DNA of 64,000 nt from Branchiostoma floridae (Eukaryota; Chordata; Leptocardii; Amphioxiformes; Branchiostomatidae), in contig NC_049984.1 of the NCBI RefSeq assembly GCF_000003815.2, forward strand, positions 3,845,337 through 3,909,336, given 5' to 3'. Of this stretch, positions 55,670 to 64,000 are shown piece by piece. The notes below the pieces were generated by a model that saw only the letters and a program-made list of their open reading frames with translations, did not search any database and had not been told where the DNA came from. The number at the start of each line of letters is the position of its first letter. Within the stretch, counting starts at the first letter, position 1. A program made the position numbers and the translations under genes.

Positions 55670-56334
55670 TCTGAAGGCGATCTGACGAATTCTCTTCAAA
55701 ATCAACTACAATTTTACAACTTAAATGGTAGTTGTGGTAGTGTTGCTTTTACAGCGTCGGTTCCTGGTAGAAATGGGCGAATTTTTGTACAAACGTATAT
55801 AGATTCAATTTCCCAAAAATGATTTTGTACAGATCTGTTGACCAACTTGATAAAGGGGAATAGGGAGAACAACTTTAACAACTAAGGTTGAGGGCTGATG
55901 ACCTACAAAACGCTGAGGACTGATAACCTGCAAAAATTGATTACAGATGGAATATCTAATTTTTTGTATAAGTTTGTTGAAAGAGACAATATAGTATATA
56001 CTATAACTGAAAGATATAGAAATTTATCAATGGCGTTTGATTTTTTAAAAGAAATGTAGCAAGGACAAACTTGGTAAAGAGGGAGTTTAGATAACGACTT
56101 GGGAGCAACGAGCTATGGAGGTCCGAAACGTCAGGAAAGAGAGGGACAAAGTCCGGGCAACACGTCAGAAATGGCGATGAGAGGCCGTCCTGCAGATAAG
56201 GATAAAAAGGGAACTGTAAGATTTCTGTTATTCACATTTTTATCGCTCAAAATGTATGACGAAAATGACAACTAGTAGACAATTTCAAATGAAAGGTTTT
56301 ACAGAGACTTCGAGTGGTTTACTTGTGAATTATT
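55670..56334. other. 5' flank of the LRR-Ig gene
   Basis: Non-coding, AT-rich stretch upstream of the LRR-Ig ATG; it should contain the 5' UTR and promoter on the minus strand. No convincing TATA or CCAAT arrangement at a suitable spacing was recognised, and no repeat. Confidence 0.35.
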
Positions 56335-56405
56335 TGTTTGTTTATTTATTTTCAAACGCCTGGGTAGCCTATTCAGTTTAGAGAAACCAGTTTTCAATAG
56401 AGCGC
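56335..56405 (-). mobile_element. LINE 3'-end fragment (same family as 58645-58855)
   Basis: About 65 bp nearly identical to 58648-58708 (caaacgcctg, agcctattcagtttagagaa, ttttcaatag). On the minus strand it ends in an AATAAA-rich tail. Probably a 5'-truncated retrotransposon end upstream of the LRR-Ig gene. Confidence 0.5.
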
Positions 56406-56774
56406 TATAGAAGATGAGAAAACGCTGTCCTTGAATAAAATGAATATTTCATCTTATCTTCCTTCCTTCCTTGGTTTCCCATGGTTACCGCTTCTAAATT
56501 GTCTGCTACGTCATCATTTCATGTTTTTAAATGGACGAAATATGCAAATTTGCGGAAACTGTTAAACAAGTTGGGGCTTACTGCAATATTTTACTCTTTA
56601 TACTTTGACTATACTTGTGCAATCTATACGGTTTAATGAAAAATTGTATGGTGGCGTGACTAGTATGTTCCCATTTCTACATTTCCTAACCATAACATTT
56701 TTCTACTAGCTGTGAATTCGATCTCTGGTCTAATGATTCAACCAGGCATCTTTGTAAATATCACTGGTCACAAG

Positions 56775-57250
56775 TACAGTCAAACCTGCCCAAGACGACC
56801 ACCTGGGGGACCGGAAAATAGCGGTCGATTTGGACAGGTGGTCGCTGAGAAGAGTATTGACTCAAAACATGCCCGATGCAAAGTATAAAGGGTTTCCGTT
56901 GTGTTTAGTGGCAAATAGCAAGCACACTGCACGCACGCAAAGAAGCGAGGTCTTTAATGTCAAATACAACACGCACACTGTAAATTTAACCCCAAAATCC
57001 GACACAAACTGGCCGATTTCGGCACAAAATCGCGCTAGTTATCATCAAAAATCGAGGAAAACCTCCATTTTGAAAATGATGCGGTCGTTATGGGTCTCAA
57101 TTTGGGCCGGTCGTGTTGGCCAGGTGGTCGTTGAGAAAAGGTTGCTTAATGCTTACGTCAATGGAAAAATAAATCGGGACCGAGAAAAAGCGGTCGAAAT
57201 GGCCAGGTGGTCGCTGAGAAGAGGTGGTCGCTCGGGCAGGTTTGACTGTA
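56775..57250. mobile_element. Inverted-repeat transposable element with TACAGTCAAACCTG termini
   Basis: The left end tacagtcaaacctgccc..gacc (56775 on) and right end ..gggcaggtttgactgta (to 57250) are inverted copies, with further subterminal repeats of the type ggtggtcgctgagaa at ~56839, ~57124 and ~57205. About 476 bp with no transposase: a non-autonomous (MITE-like) DNA transposon. A 143-residue reading frame through it is a chance shadow. The target duplication is unclear; at most TA. Confidence 0.7.
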
Positions 57251-58644
57251 CTTGCCCCTAGACCGATTCTTATACATACCTTATCGTGGTATGGATAAGA
57301 ATATGAACATGAAAATATGATATATGTATTGACAACCAAACAACATGGTGAATTTCGTACCACCCGAGGTGCCAGTCCGACCGCGGGTAGGGTCGCCCGA
57401 AGGTCCGAGGGCGATCCGACACACAGGTGGTCTGGGACTGAGGATGATACGGAACACACCGTGTTGTACTTATTTATTTCATACCCACCAAAAATGCCAC
57501 ACATCTTAGTACGAAATGCTCCAGAAGTTTAGAACCTTTGGTGTACTCGAAAAAAAAAATGCAACAGCATCAATTCCAATGTCCGAATCTGCTGCGCACT
57601 CGAAGGGCGTTCGAAATATCAGATAGAAGTCCAGTGTGACGACAGTACTTAAAAAACGGCCCAGAACACCGTCTCGTACGTTTTCACAGCCTAGGTGTGA
57701 CATTGCATTCCAAAAGTCCAATATAACTCTACATTTAGAATATACGTCTATAAAATTGATGGAGTAAGAAATAGATTGGAAAATGTACATTGGCTGCTAC
57801 TAGTTTTAGGTAAATATGCTTTAAAATAGAAGGGGCGTTTGCTGTTTTAGATCATTGCATCACAACACAAAGTATCTCAGTAGAAAAACACAGTATTCAG
57901 TAAAAACATAACCACGTACCATCTCCGTGCAAATACTGAAACTACTTACGGTGTATACAGGCTAGCTTACTTCAGGCAGCATCTGACGATCTAGGCTCGA
58001 GGTTTGCGTAAGCGGTGCACGACTGAACCGACGTCGTTGCTATGATGTTGTCTGTGCGAAAAAACACGCAAGCGTACTAGGCGTTTTCAGTCGTTTTGAT
58101 GATGTAAACAAAATGCATATATTTTGAAAAAATCCTTTTTTTTTCGGAATGTATGCATTATGTATCCAGGACAAATATGACAGACCACTCCAGCTCGACA
58201 CTACAGCAGACGTCATATTTATGTTTACACGACGTATACTTTTGCATCAAGGCAATATTCTGAAAAGAAAAAAAAGCCTCAATGTTTAACGGTGATTTCA
58301 AACACAAAAAATGAACTTACTCCAACTTTTCGACTTTACAAGGACTGGATTTCAACAGTCGAAATACTTTTGTTTTAAAAATTACAGCTACAGGCCATAC
58401 TTAATTAGAATGACTTCTACCGAGTAAATATATGTGAACTTTCAAGTATTTCATGAACTTTATACTGCACTAACTTCAAATTATGTTCCAACAGGTAGCG
58501 AGTGTTGTGTTTTCGACCACTAGTTACGTGTATTAAACAGTGTAGGAGAAGAAAAAGAAACAGGGCTCCGCGCCAGACTGTTCCTTTCCCTGCAGAATCT
58601 ATGCTATGGCCATTCATTTGCGTCTCGTTTGGTCTCAATTGGTC

Positions 58645-58855
58645 TTCTTTTGTTTATTTTCAAACGCCTGAGTGGCCTATTCAGTTTAGAGAAACTGGTT
58701 TTCAATAGGGCCCAGTATTTACACAGAAGGAAATAAAAACATATCACAAAGAAAATAGATAGACATACACTTCGGAACATATAAATACAAAGGAAACATG
58801 AAAGACGGCAGACAAAATCAAAATCCATAACAATTTTCTTTTTTTCCCCCTTCAT
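58645..58855 (-). mobile_element. LINE 3'-end fragment inserted in the left palindrome arm
   Basis: The block ttcaaacgcctg.gtggcctattcagtttagagaaac at 58658-58695 recurs at 56350-56390. Read on the minus strand it ends tgaaaataaa, as a retrotransposon 3' end would. It has no counterpart in the right palindrome arm, so it is an insertion. Confidence 0.5.
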
Positions 58856-59254
58856 TTCTACATGGGGACCAACTTCGGCAAGTGACGGACTGTTCGCCTA
58901 ATCATCTGTCGACTTGAGAGAATCCATACACTGAAAGAAGACGCGTTTGTTACATAAACATTGTATGATCACGATTAAGCCGTCTGATAAAACGCACAGG
59001 ATGTCACAATCATCCTACAAGAAAGCGCTAAAGTCTCAATACTTTTCGTTTCTAGGTCGCCCGGTTGCTTTTAAGACTTTATATTATCCTTTGGTTCATT
59101 CCGGTAACCCAGTCAGACCGATTTCATATTGTACACTATGATATGTGTCCTATTTTTGCCGGTGAGTAGCGCTATGAGACGGGAGAAGCGGTTGCATGGA
59201 TGAATCGGTCACTTTAAGCAAATAGCCCTTCTATACGTGCTATTGCGTAATCGA

Positions 59255-59335
59255 GCCAGCGTGGCCGAGCGGTCTACAGCACGGTACCTATCTTCCGTAG
59301 ATCGTAGGTTCAGACCCCACTTGCTAATTTTTTTT
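59255..59335 (+). repeat. tRNA-like sequence (SINE head or tRNA pseudogene) with T-run terminator
   Basis: An A-box-like tggccgagcgg and a B-box-like ggttcagaccc are correctly ordered and spaced (~50 bp), followed by a T8 run that could end Pol III transcription. The T-arm pairs with one mismatch, but the acceptor stem (gccagcg against ttgctaa) does not pair and the anticodon stem is poor. It looks like a tRNA-Leu/Ser-derived pseudogene or SINE head rather than a functional tRNA. It lies in the ~340-bp stretch found only in the left palindrome arm. Confidence 0.5.
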
Positions 59336-60229
59336 CTTTGTTAGACAAACCTCATGTAGTGTTTTTTCAATAGAAGAAAGACCAATTCTGTAATTCGATG
59401 TTTAAAAACTCTTTTTTTCGTGTGATTTTGTTTAACATCCAGGCTTTTTCCAAAATACGGGCCGGCCAGCTTTTTTCAGAAGCTTTCTTGTTCTAAGACC
59501 AACGGGCGTAAAATGGTGTGTGTTATTTAATATTTATCTGAACTCTATGCACATGTCGAAAATATATAAAATATATAATACATAAAAACACGTCTAACCA
59601 CAGACAGCATAAAAAAGGATCACGATTTCTCGCCAAAAAGTATGATGTCCTTGCAACTGTCGTGCGTCGAAACGTAATGTAATATGAAGTTTTATTGTCT
59701 GTACCAAGTAATGAATAAGTGCGGACAAAATCAGACTCGTTGCCAGCAAAATGATTGTATGCATTATGGATTTGGAACAAAAAAATATCACTGACCACTG
59801 AAGTGTAAACCATTCTTGCAAAACAAGGTTACACACGAGGCTGTTTCCAACGTGTACAAAGAAAGCTGACAAAGATTTTGCGAACAAAATATCAAGACAT
59901 ACAAAATTCTAAAACATCATCAGGGGCTTCTAATTTTCTATGGGCGCCATGATTACAAATTCTTCTCCCTCTATGGACCCCACAGATACCTACGAATATT
60001 CATATTTCACCCAAACAATTCCAGCAATGGTGGCAACACACACTTCCAATTTTTCAGCTCGGGGGTTCTCTACCCGCTAACTCCTCTGCCACTTAGCCAT
60101 CTGTGATGCCAAAATACATGTAAAATGGTAAAGATATTTCCATTGCTTTTGTGAGGCTGTCGGTTACACAAGATATTATCTACTGTTTAGGACACGATGT
60201 TGGAAGGCGAAGCCCGACCCTCCCGCCTT

Positions 60230-60763
60230 GAAAGAAGATCATCACGTTTTTGTACGTTTTACTTGTAAATAATTTATCGGTGAAACTATTTGTCTTTATG
60301 ATATCATAAACATTGGAAATATTTTGTGACGTTTTCCTTAATTTGCAATAAACTTTTGTGACGTTTTCTTTAATTCGCAATAAACTTTTCATTGTCTTGA
60401 ATACACAGATTTGCCATCATGTAAAATGTAGGTAATATCACCAGCTAGCGGAGTCTGTCAGAATTACAATCGGGCCTATTACTGAACCGGTTGCAACGAT
60501 CTTCCATCTCGACCTAATTTTAAGGTGTAGTGATAACGTGATAAAGAAGGTGTGGGTCCTGTAAAGGACGTTTAAATCATCCTGTTGCCCACACCCTGCA
60601 GAACATTTTCTGTAAAGTTTAATAAATAAATAAACGTTGTACTTCATGCATGTCAGATGTTCCTGAGACACACTGTGACCTGATAGGCAAGATGAGGTCT
60701 CACAACGGCCTCAATGAAGTTGGTCATGCCATTTTTCATGACGTAGGTTGTGCCACACAGCAA
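60230..60763. other. Spacer between the palindrome arms
   Basis: About 530 bp without an inverted partner. It holds a 33-bp tandem duplication at about 60326-60391, each copy gtgacgtttt(c)tttaatt.gcaataaactttt, so two AATAAA hexamers occur in succession, and another AATAAA cluster near 60620-60635. A short hairpin (gtgtgggtcc ... cccacaccctgc) lies at ~60550-60600. No coding frame is recognised. Confidence 0.6.
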
Positions 60764-62544
60764 TGGCGGAAGGAGAGAGTTGGGTTTCGCCTTCCAACAC
60801 CGTGTCTTAAACTGTAGATAATACCAATTGTGTAACCTACGGCCTCACAAAAGCAATGGGAATAAATTTACCATTTCACATGTATTTGGGCATCACATAT
60901 GGCTGAGTGGCAGAGGAGTTAGCAGGTAGAGTCCCTCCCGAGCTGAAAGATTGTAACTGTGTGTTGCCACCATTGCTGAAATAGCGAAATGGTTCAGGGT
61001 GAAGTATGAATATTCGTACTAGATATCTGTGTGCGCGATAGAGGGACAAGAATTTGTAATCATGGCGTCCATAGAAGCCTCTGGAGATGTTTTAGAATTT
61101 TGTATGTCTGGATATTCTGTTCGCTAATCTTTGTCAGCTTTCTTTGTACACGTTGGAAACAATCTCATGTGTAACGTTGTTTTGCAAGAAGGTCAATGGG
61201 TATTTTTTGTTCCAAATCCATAATGCATACAATCATGTCTCTGGCAACGTATGTGATTTAATCTACACGTATTCATTGCTTGGTACAGACAAAAAAAATT
61301 AAATTACACTACATTTCAACGCATTTGTAAAGACGTCATACTTTTGGCGTGGTCATTTGATGCTGTCCGTGCTAAGACGTGTTTTTTATCATTTTCCACA
61401 TGTGCACGGGATTCAGATAGATATCAAATAACACACTATTTTACGTCCATTGGTCTTAGAAAAATAGGACGCATATCCTAATATTGTACAATATGAAATT
61501 GGTCTGACTGGGTCGGCGTAACAAACCAAAGGATAATATAAAATCTTAAAATCAACCGGACGACCAATAAACAAAAATTACAGAGACTTGAGCGTTTGTA
61601 GGATGTTTGTGATATCCTGACATTTTTCTGTCAGACGGCTTAATCGTGATCCTACACTGTTTAAGTAACAAATGCGTCTTCTTTTAGTGTATGGATTCTC
61701 CTGACAATGTCGACAGGTGAGTTGCCGGGGTTTGTCCTCATGTGAGAAGTGAGACTAAACCAGACAAAAATCAATGACAATGGTCACTTGTTGCAGGGGA
61801 AGGGACAGAGCCCTGTTTCTCACTCTTCTCCTACATCGTTTGATGCACGTATATGGTGCGGAAAACACAAAGCTCCCTACCTGTTGAAACATAATTTGTT
61901 AGTGTTTTTCTTCCAAGTTTAATATTTTGATACTTAAAAGTTTACTTAATGTTCACTTGGTAGGAGTCATTCTAATAAAAGATATCCGGTATATGCAATT
62001 TTCAACGCAAAAATACCCCACTGACTGTCGGACTTCAGTTCTTGTAAAGTCAAAAAAGTTCGAAAATGTAGCCATTTTCTTTTTTTTTAACCATCTTGTT
62101 TTTTTTCGCCCTATTTTTGCAGTCTGCAGAGGATGTCATCCATAAAATTTACTTGCTGTGGCCTAAGTTCAATTTTTGTAAGGTTGAAATCACCGTCCAA
62201 CTTTGATTCAAAACTATATTCCTTTTATGTATATTGCCTTAATGTACTAATATAGTATACGTCTCTCATTTGTAAATATATATAATATATATATATAAAT
62301 ATAGAGAAACGTCTTCTGCAGGGTCACGCTGGAGTGGTCTGTCATATTTGTCCTGGATTCATAATTCATACATTTTTGAAAAGAAAATGTATGTAGTTTG
62401 TTCACATTCAAGCATTGCAAAACGACTGAACACATCTACGCTTGCGTGATTTTTGCACAGACATCATAGTAACGACTCCGGCACGGCACACGCAAACCTC
62501 GAGCCCCCACCATTAGATGCTGTCTGAAGTAAGTATTTGAACTG

Positions 62545-62765
62545 AGATTTTTTTCAAAGGGATTGTTCAGAGCAAGGCCACTCAAGGCAATAAACTAAGA
62601 AGTTGGAAACAATTGTACTCAGAGATAGCGGTGGGCATTTGTTTTAAAGACTGATAAGTTGTAGACAGGAGGGAAACAGTTGTCGTCAAGAGAGTTCCAT
62701 AAATTGGCTGTCCGGGGAAAAAAACTGTTGCTGTAGAAGGACTTAAAAACCGGCAATTGTAAAAT
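62545..62765 (-). pseudogene. LINE reverse-transcriptase C-terminal fragment (family C) in the right palindrome arm
   Basis: On the minus strand: SFYSNSFFPRTANLWNSLDD, then NCFPPVYNLSVFKTNAHRY, closely similar to 16540-16700. It is absent from the matching part of the left palindrome arm, so it inserted after the inverted duplication formed. Confidence 0.78.
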
Positions 62766-62975
62766 ATGGTGGAGATAGCACATGCGTATGTTTTGTAGTG
62801 AATACAGTGTTTTGGAACTCAAATGATGTGTGCGTGTGTGTGTTTTGATGCAATGCTCTAAAGTAAACAACGCCTCTCCCATTTTGAAATGTTACTAAAA
62901 CTAGTAGCAGCCAAGTTACATTTTCCAATTCATTTTCTACTCCACCATACGCATGTATATCTCTTATGTGGAGTT

Positions 62976-63075
62976 NNNNNNNNNNNNNNNNNNNNNNNNN
63001 NNNNNNNNNNNNNNNNNNNNNNNNNNNNNNNNNNNNNNNNNNNNNNNNNNNNNNNNNNNNNNNNNNNNNNNNNNN
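62976..63075. other. Assembly gap (exactly 100 N)
   Basis: A run of exactly 100 N, the usual placeholder for a gap of unknown size. Reading frames spanning it are artefacts. Comparison with the left palindrome arm around 57705-57740 suggests that very few bases are actually missing. Confidence 0.99.
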
Positions 63076-63196
63076 CAGACTTGAATTTAATGTCACACCT
63101 AGGTCGTGATAACCTTCGATATGGTGTTTTGGACCGTTTTCACACGGGGTGTCCATCTGATATTTCGGACGACCTTCGTGTGCGCACAAATCGGAA

Positions 63197-63651
63197 CAAG
63201 AAAGCTTTTAAAAAAAGCTGGCCGGGGCGCATTTGGAAGGACTACCTCAAAATTTCATGTTGTGTTCCAGTAAAATGTGCATCATTATTAAACTAGAAGT
63301 TTATATCTAAAATCTATGGGAAGTTGGCTGGAAACCTTTGTTCACTGGTATAATTGGATTTTCCGGCGTACTTTTGTGGGCGGAATTGTATCCCTTGTGT
63401 GTGCTGTGTGCCGGATATAAAAATCGTAAAAGAAACTCCGGTGCGAGACCACAGCCAAAGGCGGGAAGAGGTCCCGGATGTGCATTGTCGTTCTTTCTTC
63501 GTGACAGAAATTTCACAGGCAGACATGGTACGAATATGTAATGAACAGATTATGGACGGTCAATACTTCTCAAGCTTCTGAATCGTTTGGATATGAAAAT
63601 TATCGTGCTGAAGATATTTATACGTGTCTGGGGGATCCTACCAGACAACTT
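63197..63651. other. Flank of the palindrome
   Basis: Immediately right of the palindrome, aagcttttaaaaaaagctgg ccgg (63203-63226) is the reverse complement of ccggccagcttttttcagaa gctt at 59461-59484 in the left-arm-only insertion, so a mobile piece is shared. The rest is unrecognised. Confidence 0.45.
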
Positions 63652-63800
63652 GTATAACCAATCAGAAACCAGTCTGCGATTCTCCGCCAATCAACGATCA
63701 AATTGGCGTGTTGCTTTCTACCACGTCCGTAATAGGGATGTCTGAATCTTAATTTGCATACGGCAGCATATAAATATGTTATGGTGGGTCCGGTGAGGCC
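63652..63800 (+). promoter_or_regulatory. Candidate promoter: CCAAT x2, ATTGG, octamer, TATA
   Basis: Within 120 bp are CCAAT at 63658-63662 and 63687-63691, the inverted form ATTGG at 63702-63706, a perfect octamer ATTTGCAT at 63752-63759 and a TATA box tataaata at 63769-63776. The order, octamer directly upstream of TATA and several NF-Y-type CCAAT boxes about 15-30 bp apart, resembles histone H2B-type and some other strongly expressed metazoan promoters. Transcription would start near 63800 and run rightward. No coding exon is seen before the window ends, so the driven gene is unknown. Confidence 0.45.
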
Positions 63801-63946
63801 GGAGTTGCGTCCTTGACTGGTTTGCGTGGGGTGCGGATCCATTGTGTACAGGTTTGTGTCCGATTTGGTGATTTGATAGAAAGAAATAACAATTTATGGA
63901 GTAGAGTTTGTTAAGCGAAATGTTTCTAGTTTGGTGATTTTGTGAG
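63800..63946 (+). other. Possible 5' non-coding first exon
   Basis: GC-richer sequence downstream of the TATA box, closed by a consensus donor GAG|GTAAGG at 63946/63947. The ATGs present are each followed by a stop within two or three codons (ATG GAG TAG, ATG TTT CTA G..), which fits an untranslated leader. The exon boundaries are inferred from the promoter and donor only. Confidence 0.3.
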
Positions 63947-64000
63947 GTAAGGTTTGTTGTGGTGTATTTTTCTTAGAATTTTTTTTTGTGTAACACGTGT

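Larger units (their letters stand above)
57578..60229 (+). repeat. Left arm of a 5.6-kb imperfect palindrome
   Basis: Read in reverse complement, this segment matches 60764-63196 in order along its length. Paired blocks: 57578-57630 with 63145-63196; 57778-57810 with 62889-62925; 57963-58015 with 62490-62540; 58135-58215 with 62310-62390; 58480-58610 with 61790-61895; 58910-59150 with 61470-61720; 59520-60229 with 60764-61435. Differences are scattered substitutions and indels (identity perhaps 75-85% by eye) plus two insertions in this arm, at ~58645-58855 and ~59155-59492. No protein-coding gene is recognised in it. Confidence 0.88.
60764..63196 (-). repeat. Right arm of the 5.6-kb imperfect palindrome
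   Basis: Reverse-complement partner of 57578-60229. It carries its own insertion, a LINE 3' fragment at about 62545-62765 that is absent from the left arm, and a 100-N gap at 62976-63075. The innermost paired block is the sequence around ggcgaa at 60210-60229 with ttcgcc at 60780-60790. Because each arm has private insertions, the inverted duplication predates those insertions. Confidence 0.88.

Noticed and set aside
55670-55705. Longer N-terminus for the LRR-Ig protein
   Set aside because: The upstream 12 codons begin with TTG, not ATG; the ATG at 55669 has a strong context and is followed directly by the signal peptide.
56830-57261. 143-residue Arg-rich protein
   Set aside because: It lies entirely within the TACAGTCAAACCTG inverted-repeat element and follows its subterminal repeats.
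59255-59326. Functional tRNA-Leu/Ser gene
   Set aside because: A and B boxes and a T-run are present, but the acceptor stem does not pair and there is no long variable arm.
60060-60115. tRNA gene pair in the palindrome arms (tggctaagtggcagaggagt type)
   Set aside because: Only an A-box-like segment is seen; no B box lies at the right distance in either arm (60060-60115 or 60895-60960).
62743-63296. 148- and 135-residue proteins spanning 62743-63296
   Set aside because: They read through the 100-N gap.
1-64000. CRISPR arrays, bacterial operons, prophage or intact virus
   Set aside because: No regular short spaced repeats, no ribosome-binding-site-led gene runs and no viral proteins; the window has spliced animal genes. 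The tandem repeats present have no unique spacers.

Overview
This looks like a stretch of an invertebrate animal nuclear genome, most likely a lancelet (Branchiostoma, amphioxus). The basis: a multi-exon gene with consensus GT-AG introns encoding a plexin-domain-containing (PLXDC/TEM7) receptor, an intronless LRR-Ig-transmembrane receptor of the type expanded in lancelets, many decayed non-LTR retrotransposon ends, tRNA-derived SINEs, many small inverted-repeat elements, and several minisatellites. There is no operon structure, and nothing bacterial or viral. The species is an inference; no database was searched.

Layout. 1-17.4 kb: no confident gene. It holds tandem duplications, a 42-bp minisatellite, inverted-repeat elements, LINE 3' ends, a GAGT microsatellite and one possible but unassigned exon. 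17.4-38.1 kb: PLXDC-like gene on the + strand. Twelve exons (17427-38113) join in one frame at every junction and give 412 codons: an extracellular domain, a PSI domain, one membrane segment and a short tail. The 5' exons, including the signal peptide, were not found. Introns carry LINE remnants, small inverted-repeat elements and a tandem array. 38.1-39.8 kb: probable 3' UTR. 39.9-53.5 kb: gene-poor and repeat-rich, with a nested MITE, a LINE tail, a ~1.8-kb decayed satellite of ~125-bp units, fold-back elements and a ~1-kb degenerate repeat. 53.6-55.7 kb: intronless LRR-Ig receptor on the - strand, 690 aa. 56.7-57.3 kb: an inverted-repeat element. 57.6-63.2 kb: a very large imperfect palindrome with ~2.5-kb arms and a ~530-bp centre, interrupted by retrotransposon and tRNA-like insertions and a 100-N assembly gap. 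63.65-63.95 kb: three CCAAT/ATTGG boxes, an octamer and a TATA box, then a consensus splice donor; this may be the promoter and first non-coding exon of a + strand gene beyond the window.

Both recognised genes encode predicted single-pass cell-surface receptors. Nothing in the sequence shows that they act together; they are about 15 kb apart and lie on opposite strands. The most unusual structural feature is the 5.6-kb palindrome.
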